From assembly GCA_038562165.1 (NCBI GenBank), contig JBCFAO010000011.1:1-64000 (forward strand): DNA of 64,000 bases, given 5' to 3'. Position 1 is the stretch's first letter; each line of letters starts with the position of its first letter. Shown piece after piece: positions 53,594-63,100 of this stretch. Origin of the DNA: WRMS01 sp038562165 (GTDB lineage Bacteria; Bacillota; Peptococcia; DRI-13; UBA5745). The position numbers were made by a program, and so were the translations under genes. The notes under the pieces were generated by a model that saw only the letters and a list, made by a program, of their open reading frames with translations, searched no databases and was not told the origin of the DNA.

Positions 53594-53869
53594 ATGGCAG
53601 AAATCACAGCATACTTTCTCAATTTGCTGGAAATTTTAGAAAAAGAATGGCAGCTTCTGCGGCTGACGGCGGCAAAAACCATAAAAGGTCTGGGTTGGTT
53701 CGGCATAGGTATATTGCTGCTGACCATAGGGCTATTGCTTTTGGCCTGGACTTGTTTCACTGCTTTAGCTCAAGTCATTGGTCCCGTGGGCGCGGGGCTG
53801 GCCACATCCCTATTGATTTTGGCGGCAGGAGGTATTTTTTTATGGATGGGCAGCAAAAGTCTCAAGTAG
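53594..53869 (+). CDS. Holin-X/YqjE-like membrane protein
   Basis: 91 aa. An amphipathic N-terminus of about 35 residues is followed by two TM helices with the pattern GIGILLLTIGLLLLAWTCF and VGAGLATSLLILAAGGIFL, typical of the putative holin superfamily X / YqjE group (DUF1469). Despite the name these are usually not phage holins, and no phage genes are nearby. It overlaps the next gene by 28 nt, so they are co-translated. Confidence 0.8.
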   Translation: MAEITAYFLNLLEILEKEWQLLRLTAAKTIKGLGWFGIGILLLTIGLLLLAWTCFTALAQVIGPVGAGLATSLLILAAGGIFLWMGSKSLK

Positions 53870-54144
53870 ATACAGACATAAAAACAAATCCAGATATAAA
53901 TGAACAGCAAGCTTCTGCCGAGGAAGCCAAGAAGTCGCTGGACCTGGCTAAGGACCGGCTGGCCGAAAAGGCGCAGCAGCTAACATTGAAAGATTATATG
54001 ACAAAGCACCCCTATATATCGTTGGGGGCAGCCTTTTTTTCCGGCGTGCTGCTGGGCGGGTCCCATGAGGCCCGAGCAGATATATCCCGTACCATGATGG
54101 ACGTTATAGGCAAAGAGGTGATTCGTCAGAGAGAAAAGCATTAA
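53842..54144 (+). CDS. Small tail-anchored membrane protein (YqjD/YqjK-like), unknown function
   Basis: 100 aa from the ATG at 53842 with AGGAGGT 8 nt upstream, inside the end of the holin-X-like gene; the longer frame is a shadow of that gene. A hydrophilic, Lys/Glu/Ala-rich helical N-terminus (about 20-50) is followed by a glycine-containing hydrophobic helix (HPYISLGAAFFSGVLLGGS) and a charged end. It probably works with the two preceding proteins at the membrane. Confidence 0.7.
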   Translation: MDGQQKSQVDTDIKTNPDINEQQASAEEAKKSLDLAKDRLAEKAQQLTLKDYMTKHPYISLGAAFFSGVLLGGSHEARADISRTMMDVIGKEVIRQREKH

Positions 54145-54191
54145 GCAAGGTACATCATATTTTTGATTAAAATGGGGGAGGTAGACTGAGA

Positions 54192-55145
54192 ATGACGGAA
54201 AAGATCAGGATAGGCATTGTTGGCTACGGTAATCTGGGCAAGGGTGCGGAAAAGGCTGTCAAATACAATCCGGATTTTGAACTGGTCAAGATTTTTGCCG
54301 TACAAACGCCTAATCAATTGGAAGAGATGAAGGAGTATATTGGTAAAATTGATATTATGCTTCTATGCATCGGCTCAGCTACAGACCTCCCTCAGCAGAC
54401 TCCCGAAATAGCCAAGATGTTCAATACGGTGGATACCTTCGATACCCACGCCAAGATACCTGAGTATTTTGCAGCCGTGGATGCTGCTGCCCGCCAATCC
54501 GATAAGCTGTCTATGATATCCACCGGCTGGGATCCCGGATTGTTTTCAATTATGCGGGTCATGATGGAAGCGGCAGTGCCGGCAGGTAAAACCTACACCT
54601 TTTGGGGTAGGGGGGTTAGCCAGGGCCATAGCGAAGCTATGCGCCGCCTGCCGGGAGTTTTGGATGCCAGAGAGTATACGATTCCGGTGGAAGCCACCTT
54701 GGAAGAAGTCCGCAAAGGGGATATGAAAGAGTATACTCCCCGCCAGATGCATAAAAGAGATTGTTTCGTCGTAGCCGAGGCCGGGGCAGACTTGGCGGCT
54801 CTGGAAAAGCAAATCGTTACCATGCCCAATTACTTTGAGCCTTACGAGACGACGGTTACTTTTATGGATATGGAAAGCTTCCAAAAAGAACACAGCTCTT
54901 TACCTCACGGCGGTTTTGTCATTCGTTCCGGTGTCACCGGAGAGGGCTCCAATAAAGAACTAATGGAATTCTTTGTCAAGCTGGATTGCAATCCCGAATT
55001 TACTTCCAGTGTCATGCTTAGTTTTTGCCGGGCGGCCTGGCGCTTGTATAAGGATGGCCGCCGGGGTGCAGTGACGGTTTTCGATGTACCTATCGGTTAT
55101 CTGTCTGCGAAGAATAGTGAGTCTTTAAGAGAAAGCAGTTTGTAA
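54192..55145 (+). CDS. ddh: meso-Diaminopimelate dehydrogenase
   Basis: 317 aa, start behind GGGGGAGG. Rossmann fold GIVGYGNLGKGAEKAV at the N-terminus, STGWDPGLFSIMR and FWGRGVSQGHSEA in the substrate part, and the family-typical end DVPIGYLSAKN. It converts tetrahydrodipicolinate, ammonia and NADPH to meso-diaminopimelate in one step, the short branch of lysine and peptidoglycan synthesis. Full length. It precedes the branched-chain amino acid transporter genes. Confidence 0.95.
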   Translation: MTEKIRIGIVGYGNLGKGAEKAVKYNPDFELVKIFAVQTPNQLEEMKEYIGKIDIMLLCIGSATDLPQQTPEIAKMFNTVDTFDTHAKIPEYFAAVDAAARQSDKLSMISTGWDPGLFSIMRVMMEAAVPAGKTYTFWGRGVSQGHSEAMRRLPGVLDAREYTIPVEATLEEVRKGDMKEYTPRQMHKRDCFVVAEAGADLAALEKQIVTMPNYFEPYETTVTFMDMESFQKEHSSLPHGGFVIRSGVTGEGSNKELMEFFVKLDCNPEFTSSVMLSFCRAAWRLYKDGRRGAVTVFDVPIGYLSAKNSESLRESSL

Positions 55146-55257
55146 GAGATTTCGGAAATTATTTCTTTTTACTAACGAAAAGAAGGAAGATTACAAAACA
55201 GAACGAATACTTTATATCGTATTATGCCGTTCGCAAACTTTGAGGGAGGGTAAACGA

Positions 55258-56466
55258 ATGAAAAGAATCAAGAAAACGGTATCTCTATTGTTGATGGCAA
55301 TCCTGGTAGTCTCTTTAGCTGCTTGTGGCGGCACAAGCACTCCGCCGGCAGGTACAGGCGGCAGTTCCGGTGGCTCCGACGAGAATAAGCCTATTCTAAT
55401 CGGCCACGAAGTAGCTTTGACCGGCGGTTCCGCTCTCTGGGGCCAATCGGAGAAAAACGCCCTGGACATGGAAATTGAGAAGATCAATGCCGCCGGCGGC
55501 GTTCTGGGCAGAGAGTTGAAGCTTATCGCTTATGACAACAAGGCCGAACAGGCCGAAGGCGTCAGCGTAGCCAACCGCTTGGTTCAAGACGGCGTTATTG
55601 CCGTTATCGGACCTGCTCAATCCGGTGTAGGTATTGCTGCTTCCGCTGTTTTTGAAGAAGCGAAGATCGTCATGATTGCAACTACCGCTACTAATGAGAA
55701 GCTGACTGTACCCGAAGGTCAAACCGAGCCCCTGAAGTACATTTTCCGGTCCTGCTTCATCGATCCTTATCAGGGTTCCGTAGCTGCCACCTTTGCTTTG
55801 CAGGATCTGAAGATCACCAAAGCCGGTATTCTGAAGGATGTAGGCTCCGACTACTCCACTTACCTGGCCAAGTATTTTTCTGACACCTTCACTGCCGGCG
55901 GCGGCACCATCGTAGCCGACGAATCCTTCCGTACCGATGAGTTGGAGTACAAAGCCCAGTTGTCCAAAATCAAAGACGCCGGCGCCGAGCTCCTCTTTAT
56001 CCCCACCATGCAGAAGGAAGCCGGTCTGGCTATGAAGCAGGCTCGTGAGCTGGGTATGGAATGCTACTTCCTGGGCGGCGACGCTTGGGCCAGTGACGAG
56101 TTAGTCCAATTGGGCGGCTCTGCCACCGAGGGCGGCTACTTCGTTAACATCGCCAGCCTGGAAGACCCCGCTATTGCTCAATGGGTAGAAGAGTACACCG
56201 CTAAGTGGGGCAAAGCTCCCACCATGCCCAACCCTGTGCTGGCCGTAGACGGCCTGTTGGCTATCGTAGAAGCCATCAAAGCCACCGAGAGCACCGATCC
56301 TACTGCTATTGCCGAGTGGCTGGCCAACTGCAAAGACGTGCCTGTGCTCACCGGCAAGCTGACTATCGATCCTGCCAGTCATAATCCTCTTGGCAAGCCC
56401 GCCGTTATTGAGACGGTTAAAGACGGCAAATTCGTCTTCCACAAGGGCGTAACTGCTGCCGAGTAG
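55258..56466 (+). CDS. livK: Branched-chain amino acid ABC transporter, substrate-binding lipoprotein
   Basis: 402 aa from the ATG at 55258 (GAGGGAGGG upstream; the frame opens 18 nt earlier without a site). The signal peptide ends in the lipobox SLAAC (Cys23), followed by a Gly/Ser/Thr spacer. The mature part is a type I periplasmic-binding fold (IGHEVALTGGSALWG, ELKLIAYDNKAEQ, VIGPAQSGVGIAAS). It binds branched-chain or related amino acids outside the membrane. Codons are strongly biased towards C-ending forms, which suggests high expression. A terminator separates it from livH. Confidence 0.94.
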   Translation: MKRIKKTVSLLLMAILVVSLAACGGTSTPPAGTGGSSGGSDENKPILIGHEVALTGGSALWGQSEKNALDMEIEKINAAGGVLGRELKLIAYDNKAEQAEGVSVANRLVQDGVIAVIGPAQSGVGIAASAVFEEAKIVMIATTATNEKLTVPEGQTEPLKYIFRSCFIDPYQGSVAATFALQDLKITKAGILKDVGSDYSTYLAKYFSDTFTAGGGTIVADESFRTDELEYKAQLSKIKDAGAELLFIPTMQKEAGLAMKQARELGMECYFLGGDAWASDELVQLGGSATEGGYFVNIASLEDPAIAQWVEEYTAKWGKAPTMPNPVLAVDGLLAIVEAIKATESTDPTAIAEWLANCKDVPVLTGKLTIDPASHNPLGKPAVIETVKDGKFVFHKGVTAAE

Positions 56467-56512
56467 TCCCTGTTCTAAAACCCCAGCGGGCCCCCTTTCA
56501 GCGGGACCGATT

Positions 56513-56546
56513 CGGATGGCCGCCTCGGCGGCCATCCGGAGTTTTT
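56513..56546 (+). terminator. Terminator between livK and livH
   Basis: A 12-bp GC-rich stem (CGGATGGCCGCC / GGCGGCCATCCG) with a 2-nt loop, then GAGTTTTT. It probably reduces transcription of the membrane components relative to the binding protein. Confidence 0.85.
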
Positions 56547-56648
56547 AGTACTCTGTAACCCTAAAAGTCTACATCTGCTTGCGCATCTGTGACAGCTTTT
56601 AGGAGCCACAAAGTACTTTAGCTAAGCAAAGGAGGGAGATGTTCCCTA

Positions 56649-57533
56649 ATGAATTTTTCCTTGATCTTTCAGACCCTGGTCACCGGACTGGCTATCGGCG
56701 GTATCTACTCCTTGATGGCTGTAGGCTACTCTCTGATTTTCAGCATTTTGAATTTCAGTAACTTTGCTTACGGTATGGTGATCATGCTGGCATCTTTTAT
56801 GGGGTATTTTGCCATGAGCAAGCTCCATGTAGGCATGGGCGTAGCCCTCTTTTTGGCTATGATCGGCGCCGGCGCTCTCAGCTTCTTTAATGAACGGGTA
56901 GCATATAGTTCTTTGCGAAAACGGCATGCACCCCCTCTTTATTTTATGATCAGCGCCATGGGTACGGCAATTTTTCTGGAAAATATGGTGTACGCCACCA
57001 TCGGTTCCCAATACAATGCCTACCCTCAGATATTTGAGGTTCCTACCGTGACCATATTTGGAGCCTCCTTGGGTAAAATGGATTTATTTGCTATCGTTTT
57101 TTCCATCATTGCTATTTATGGTTTGAATTATTTCATTCAGCATACGAGGACAGGCATCTCCATTCGAGCTGCGTCTTACGATTCCACCGTGGCGGAGATC
57201 AACGGTGTCAATTTGGGCGCCGTCATTGGCCTGGTCTTTGTGCTGGCCGGTTTGTTTGCCGGTATCTCCGGCGTTTTTCTGGGTATAAAGTACATGGCTT
57301 ATCCCAATATGGGCTGGATCACCAATAAGGCTTATGTAGCGGCGGTAATCGGCGGTTTGGGCAGCCTGCCCGGGGCCGTGGTAGGCGGTATTATCCTGGG
57401 GGTTTTGGAGTCTTTCGTTTCCGTATATGTATCCTCCACCCTGAGGGACGTTTTCAGTTTTGGTACCCTCATCATTTTCCTGGTATTTATGCCATCCGGG
57501 CTCTTTGGCAAATACCTGGAAGAGAAGGTTTAA
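56649..57533 (+). CDS. livH: Branched-chain amino acid ABC transporter permease LivH
   Basis: 294 aa, ATG behind AAGGAGGGAG. Eight or so TM helices with LivH features: LAIGGIYSLMAVGYSLIFS near the start and the EAA-like loop RAASYDSTVAEINGVN. It ends in SGLFGKYLEEKV. With LivM it forms the membrane channel of the importer. The gap to livM is 11 nt. Confidence 0.94.
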   Translation: MNFSLIFQTLVTGLAIGGIYSLMAVGYSLIFSILNFSNFAYGMVIMLASFMGYFAMSKLHVGMGVALFLAMIGAGALSFFNERVAYSSLRKRHAPPLYFMISAMGTAIFLENMVYATIGSQYNAYPQIFEVPTVTIFGASLGKMDLFAIVFSIIAIYGLNYFIQHTRTGISIRAASYDSTVAEINGVNLGAVIGLVFVLAGLFAGISGVFLGIKYMAYPNMGWITNKAYVAAVIGGLGSLPGAVVGGIILGVLESFVSVYVSSTLRDVFSFGTLIIFLVFMPSGLFGKYLEEKV

Positions 57534-57544
57534 GGAGGTAGCTC

Positions 57545-58426
57545 ATGTACATACAAGTAGTCATCATTTTATGCATGATCAATGCCATATCGGCTGTAGG
57601 ACTGGCGGTGTTTACCGGTTTTACGGGCTTAATGTCCCTGGGACATGCCGCCTTTATGGCCGTAGGCGCTTATACCTGCGCCATTGCTACGAAAACCTTC
57701 GGCATACCTTTTATTATCGCTCTTCCTATGTCGGCTCTGATGGCCGGCCTGGTCAGCCTGGTCATCGGTATTCCCACTCTGCGGGCCAAGCTGCGCAGCG
57801 ACTATTTCACCATTGCCACATTGGGTTTTGGTGAGGCTATGCGGGTTATTTTAGAAAACCTGCCTATTACCAACGGCGCCAGAGGTATGGCCGGCCTGGC
57901 TCATTACTCGGTTTTGCCTACGGTAACGGTGATCTTTGTTATCGTGGTGTTTTTTACAAAGAACTTTATCTTTTCCCGTTATGGCCGCATGGCTGTAGCT
58001 ATCCGGGAAGATCATATTGCGGCGGAAATGGCAGGTATTAACCTGTTTCAGGTGCGTCTGCGCTCCCTGTTTTACAGTGCGGCCTGCGCCGGTATCGGCG
58101 GTGCTTTAATGGCTCACCACATCCGTTTCATTCAGCCTAACATGTTTACTAATGTCCAATCCACTTTGCTTACGGCTACAGTAGTGGCCGGCGGTATGGG
58201 CAGTATCACCGGACCGATTATAGCGGCCTTTATCTTCGTCATGGTGCCCGAGGTTCTGCGGGTAGCCGAAATGTGGCGTCTGGTGGCCTACGGCGCTTTG
58301 CTGGTGGCTATTATGGTTCTGCGGCCCCAGGGCATCATGGGTTACCGGGAGTTTTCCATTAACGGCATTATCCGCTACTTCCGGAATTTGGGGACAAAAC
58401 AGGATAAAGGGGGTACGGTCTCATGA
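57545..58426 (+). CDS. livM: Branched-chain amino acid ABC transporter permease LivM
   Basis: 293 aa, ATG behind AAGGAGG. TM helices with FTGLMSLGHAAFMAVGAY, the ATPase-contact loop IREDHIAAEMAGIN and the C-terminal LRPQGIMGYRE, all typical of LivM. Its stop overlaps the livG start (ATGA), showing translational coupling. Confidence 0.94.
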   Translation: MYIQVVIILCMINAISAVGLAVFTGFTGLMSLGHAAFMAVGAYTCAIATKTFGIPFIIALPMSALMAGLVSLVIGIPTLRAKLRSDYFTIATLGFGEAMRVILENLPITNGARGMAGLAHYSVLPTVTVIFVIVVFFTKNFIFSRYGRMAVAIREDHIAAEMAGINLFQVRLRSLFYSAACAGIGGALMAHHIRFIQPNMFTNVQSTLLTATVVAGGMGSITGPIIAAFIFVMVPEVLRVAEMWRLVAYGALLVAIMVLRPQGIMGYREFSINGIIRYFRNLGTKQDKGGTVS

Positions 58427-59217
58427 GCATCAGCCTGGAAATTAAAAACCTGAGCAAGAGCTTTGGCGGTATTGTGGCGGTGGAGGATCTGACCTTCAAT
58501 ATCAAGTCCGGAGAGGTTATGGGAATCATCGGTCCCAACGGCGCCGGCAAAACCACGGTATTCAACTTGATCACCGGCGTCTATCAGCCTACAAAAGGAC
58601 AAATCATTTACAAGGGCAAGGACATTACCGGTCATCAGCCGGATGAGATTGTCAAGCTGGGCATCGCCCGGACCTTTCAAAACGTCCGGTTGTTTAAAAA
58701 CCTCTCGGCTATGGAGAATGTGGTAACGGCTCTGGACTTAAAGAATCCTATGTACAATTTGGCTTCAACCTTTTTCCTCAACTGGCCTTTTATTCCCGGT
58801 AAGGTCAAGCGCTGTGAAAAAGAACTGCGGGAAAAGGCTTTGCATTTTCTGGATCTGGTAGGTATCGCCGATCATGCTCAGAAGCAGGCCAATGCCTTAC
58901 CTTACGGCTTGCAGCGCAAGCTGGAGATTGCCAGAGCTTTGGCCCTGGAACCCGAGCTGCTGCTCCTTGATGAGCCTGCCGCCGGCATGAATCCGGAAGA
59001 ATCCATGGAATTAAGCCGTTTGATCAAAGAGATCCAGCAGAAGCTTAATCTGACGGTATTTTTGATTGAGCACCATATGGATTTGGTTATGGAGATCTGT
59101 GATCATCTATATGTGATCAACTTTGGCCGGGAGCTGGCCGAGGGCAATCCCGAAGAAATTCAGGCCAATCCTGCTGTGCTGAAGGCCTACCTGGGGGAGG
59201 GACGCAAAGGTGCTTAA
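58423..59217 (+). CDS. livG: Branched-chain amino acid ABC transporter ATPase LivG
   Basis: 264 aa. Walker A GPNGAGKT, LivG-type signature segment ALPYGLQRKLEIARAL, Walker B LLLLDEPAAGMNPEE. The family usually carries a Y-G-x-Q-R signature instead of LSGGQ, as seen here. One of the two ATPases that drive the importer. It overlaps livF by 8 nt. Confidence 0.95.
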   Translation: MSISLEIKNLSKSFGGIVAVEDLTFNIKSGEVMGIIGPNGAGKTTVFNLITGVYQPTKGQIIYKGKDITGHQPDEIVKLGIARTFQNVRLFKNLSAMENVVTALDLKNPMYNLASTFFLNWPFIPGKVKRCEKELREKALHFLDLVGIADHAQKQANALPYGLQRKLEIARALALEPELLLLDEPAAGMNPEESMELSRLIKEIQQKLNLTVFLIEHHMDLVMEICDHLYVINFGRELAEGNPEEIQANPAVLKAYLGEGRKGA

Positions 59218-59935
59218 TATCGATCAAATCAACGTATTTTATGGCCGTATCCATGCACTGCGGGATGTGTCCATGGTGGTAGAACCCGGTAAAGTGGTTT
59301 CTCTGGTAGGCGCTAATGGCGCCGGCAAATCCACGCTGATGATGACTTTGGCCGGCGTATTGAAATCGAAAACCGGCAGCATCACCTATGAAGGCAAACC
59401 CTTGGAGAAGGAAGCCCACCGGGTGCTGTCCCAGGGTATAAGCCTGGTGCCGGAGCGCCGCCGCCTTTATGCCAACCTCACCGTAAGAGAAAATCTGCTG
59501 ATGGGAGCCCATTTGCGGCGGGATAAAGAAGGTATTCAGCAAGATATGGAGAAGATGATGAACCTTTTCCCCATCATCAGGGAGAGGGTCAAGCAATACG
59601 CCGGTACCTTATCCGGCGGTGAGCAGCAAATGGTGGCTATTGCCAGGGGCTTGATGAGCCGCCCGAAGATTCTTCTGATGGACGAACCGTCTCTAGGCTT
59701 GGCTCCCCTGATCATCCAGCAGGTATTTGATATTATTACTGAGCTTAAATCCCAGGGTATGACGATTTTGCTGGCGGAGCAAAACGCTTTCCAGGCTCTG
59801 GAGATTTCCGATAATGCCTATGTATTGGAAACGGGCAAGATCACCCTTTCCGGCACCGGTGAGGAACTGCTCAACGATCCCCGGGTTCAGGAAGCTTATC
59901 TGGGTGTAAAAGCCAAGACCATTGAGCAGGTCTAA
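59210..59935 (+). CDS. livF: Branched-chain amino acid ABC transporter ATPase LivF
   Basis: 241 aa, GTG start at 59210 inside the end of livG. Walker A GANGAGKS, signature LSGGEQQM, Walker B ILLMDEPSLGLAP, and the LivF-typical LVPERRRLYANLTV. It completes the transporter set K-H-M-G-F in the usual order. Confidence 0.95.
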   Translation: MLNIDQINVFYGRIHALRDVSMVVEPGKVVSLVGANGAGKSTLMMTLAGVLKSKTGSITYEGKPLEKEAHRVLSQGISLVPERRRLYANLTVRENLLMGAHLRRDKEGIQQDMEKMMNLFPIIRERVKQYAGTLSGGEQQMVAIARGLMSRPKILLMDEPSLGLAPLIIQQVFDIITELKSQGMTILLAEQNAFQALEISDNAYVLETGKITLSGTGEELLNDPRVQEAYLGVKAKTIEQV

Positions 59936-60100
59936 GAAAAGAGAAAGTTGCGGGGAGAGGGACCATGGGAAAAGCAAACCTAAATGCAAGGAGGTGCGGG
60001 CTTAGGAAAACCGGGCTGGAAAGGAGAGTGTAAGCGGCAGAGAAACAGAAAAATTGAAGAGCGCCCAGGGGATCTGGTATGAAAAGAAAGAGGCGAGACA

Positions 60101-63100
60101 ATGAGGAAACGTGTTAGCTTAGCGTTGATTTTAATGTTGTTGTTCTCTCTGATACCGCCCATGCCGGCGGCGGCTGCTGATGGAGCAGCAATCCAGAATG
60201 AAGTCGCGATTATGGAGTTGCCTGGCGCAAAAGAATTGATTGATCTCTACGAACACTATCTTAAAGCGGCAAATACCTATAACAAACTTGATTATGCGGA
60301 ACTGGATGTGCGGGCCTTCCGCCACGACACCATGGAACCTCTGATCCTGCAATGGGCGGATCATGAGGATTTTGAGGTGGAAGTGGTGGGCCGCTCCACC
60401 AATGGCCTGCCCATTTATTTGATCAGTTATGGGCACGGGGCGACTCCTGTGTTTCTGTGGTCTCAGATGCACGGGAATGAAGCTTCCGCTACCCGGGCGC
60501 TGTTTACTTTGTTCGAGTTCCTGGCCGATGACGGCGGGCAAAACGACGAGTTGCGGCAGACAATCAAGGAAAACCTAGCCCTGTATTTCATTCCCATGGT
60601 CAATCCCGACGGAGCCAATATCTATCAGCGGCGCAACGCCAATGATTTGGATATCAACCGCTACGCCGGTGATACCCGTCCCACCAGTGTTTCCGATAGT
60701 GATTTTGATGACTGGCCCGATGATTTTGAAGATCTGCCGGATCCGGTGGAAGCCGAGATTCTCTGGGAAGTACGCAACCGGGTCCACCCTAACGCTAAAG
60801 ATGTAAAATTCGGTTTTAACCTCCACGATCAAGGGGAGTATACCGCCGTGGGAAGCGGTGGCGAAAAGCTGGCCACCTTATCTTTCCTGGCGCCGGCCAT
60901 TGATGGCGGAGCCGGTAACCTAACCGGGACCTATGAAGAACAGATAGAGAAACAAAAAGTAAGGACAATTGACCAGACCAGGGCCGACGCCATGGCGGTA
61001 ATCACCGGCATCAACGAGATGCTGCAGGAAGAGGAAGGGATTCCCGGCCAGGTGGGCCGTTACGGCGACGATTTTGGCGAGCGCTATTTCGGCGATACCT
61101 TCACCATGGCGGGGACCAGCGTCATCCTGATTGAGTCTGCCGGCTACGCCAATGACGAGGAAAAGCAGACTCAAAGACAGCTAAACTTTATGGCCATATT
61201 GCGGGGTCTGGCGGAAATGGCCACCGGCAACTACGAAAACTATTATGAAAAAAGGCAGCCGGGAGAAAGCTACACAGTACCTGATTTTGAAAAGTATTTC
61301 AAGATTCCCGACTGCGGTAACGCCAGCCATGCTGAGCTGGCCCTAAACGGTGTAAAGATTGAAGGCCAGGGAGACCAGGCCTACAATATGCTGATCCGGC
61401 GTAATGTGAGCCTGGATACTCAGGGCTTTGTTTACGCCAATGATCTCGATCCCGATACTAACGAGTATCCGGATATCGACTGGTATGCCCGGGGGCATAT
61501 TTATCGGGTAGAGCAAACTTCAACCCCTTCTCCCTTTGGCAATGAGCAGTTCTATGCCGATGGCCGCTATACGGCGGTGCCAGGCAGAGAAGCGGCTCCT
61601 GAGTATTTTTATGGAAACCCCTCGAATCCGTCGGCAACCCAATACTTGTACGGTTACACTTACGACAAGATAGGGGATATCAAGCCGGAAGATGCTTTGG
61701 CCCATCTGAGAAACGGGGAAATTGTGGTTCGGGTAAAGGAAGTACCGCAAGATATCCGGGAGCAAATCCATAATCTGCCTTTGCTGATCCTGGGGCCCAA
61801 CCTACCGGCGGACAGGATTACGGAGTTGGATTTGACGAAGGAGGGCAGCGCCGGCAGCACTCCTTTATCAACGACTGCTCCAGCTTATTTCTTTCTCAAA
61901 GACAGCAGCGGGATATTAAAGTATGCTGTGGTCAACGGTTATTTGTTTGATATCGAAAATTTTAAGACGGTTTCCTCAAACGGTATTCCCCTGAAAATGA
62001 AGAACTTTGCTTATTTCGGGGAAGTACCGGATATCCATATGCGCTTCTGGAATCCTATCGCTATAGGCGCTTCATACAATGGTGTTCCCTATCCGGATGG
62101 CGGCCGGGTTCGCAATACGATGCAGCTCCATAAGCATTTCCGGATTGCCGAGATGATGGAGGGAGACAGCAAAACTCTTCTCCTTGATCCCGGCGACACC
62201 AGTAATGTTGGCGGCGGCAGCCAGGTGAATGACGGCGCCAACAGCGTAGAGGCTACCAGCCAGGATACAAGCATCGCTACCGTAAAAGTGACGGCATGTA
62301 CCCCTGCATTTAAAAACGAGTTGGAACCTATGCCGAATCCGGAGCGTGACTGGCAGGAATTGAAGATCACCGGTGTGAAACCAGGCACTACAAAAGTAGA
62401 GGTGCGGTGGACCGGCGGTTTACGGCATGGCAAAACAGACATCATCACCGTTACCGTAACGCCGAAGGCAGGACCAGAGGACAATGAGTTACTGGCCATC
62501 AATCGGCCCCAACCCCTTACCATTGCCGCAGGATTGGCGAAAGACGACTTTGAGAAGCTGTTGCCCAAAGCGAATCTGATAACACTCTATGGCAATGTCC
62601 TGGCCGATGTGGAGTGGGATTTGAAGGAATACAGCCCCAGCAAGGTTGATCCATCTTTGACTATTACTGGTACCATCGACTTGACCGGTTACAAGAATCG
62701 CCGACCACCGACTAATGAAATTGAGATTCAAGTTAATCTTAAGGCGACGGCAAGCAATCTTCCTGACGCAAAAGAATTGGAAGATTTGTACAGACACTAT
62801 TATTTGGACAATAAAGACTTGGATGTACGGGCTTTCCGTCATGATGTGATTGTGCCCTTGATGCTGGACTTGGCCAAAGACGACGATTTTGAGATCAAAG
62901 AGGTGGGACGTTCCACCAACGGTCTCCCTATGTATTTGCTGAAGTACGGCGACGGTAAAATCCCTGTCTTTGCCTGGTCCCAAATGCATGGCAACGAGGC
63001 TTCCGCTACTCGGGGCCTATTTACCTTGTTCGAATTCCTGCGTAGTGATGATGAGCCGGGCAGAGCGCTGCGGGAGACTATCCGGAAGAACCTTACCCTA

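Noticed and set aside
53594..53869. Prophage remnant suggested by the holin-like protein
   Set aside because: There are no other phage genes; the protein fits the chromosomal YqjE-like group.
59986..60010. AAGGAGGT suggesting a small gene between livF and the carboxypeptidase
   Set aside because: No start codon follows at a usable distance.
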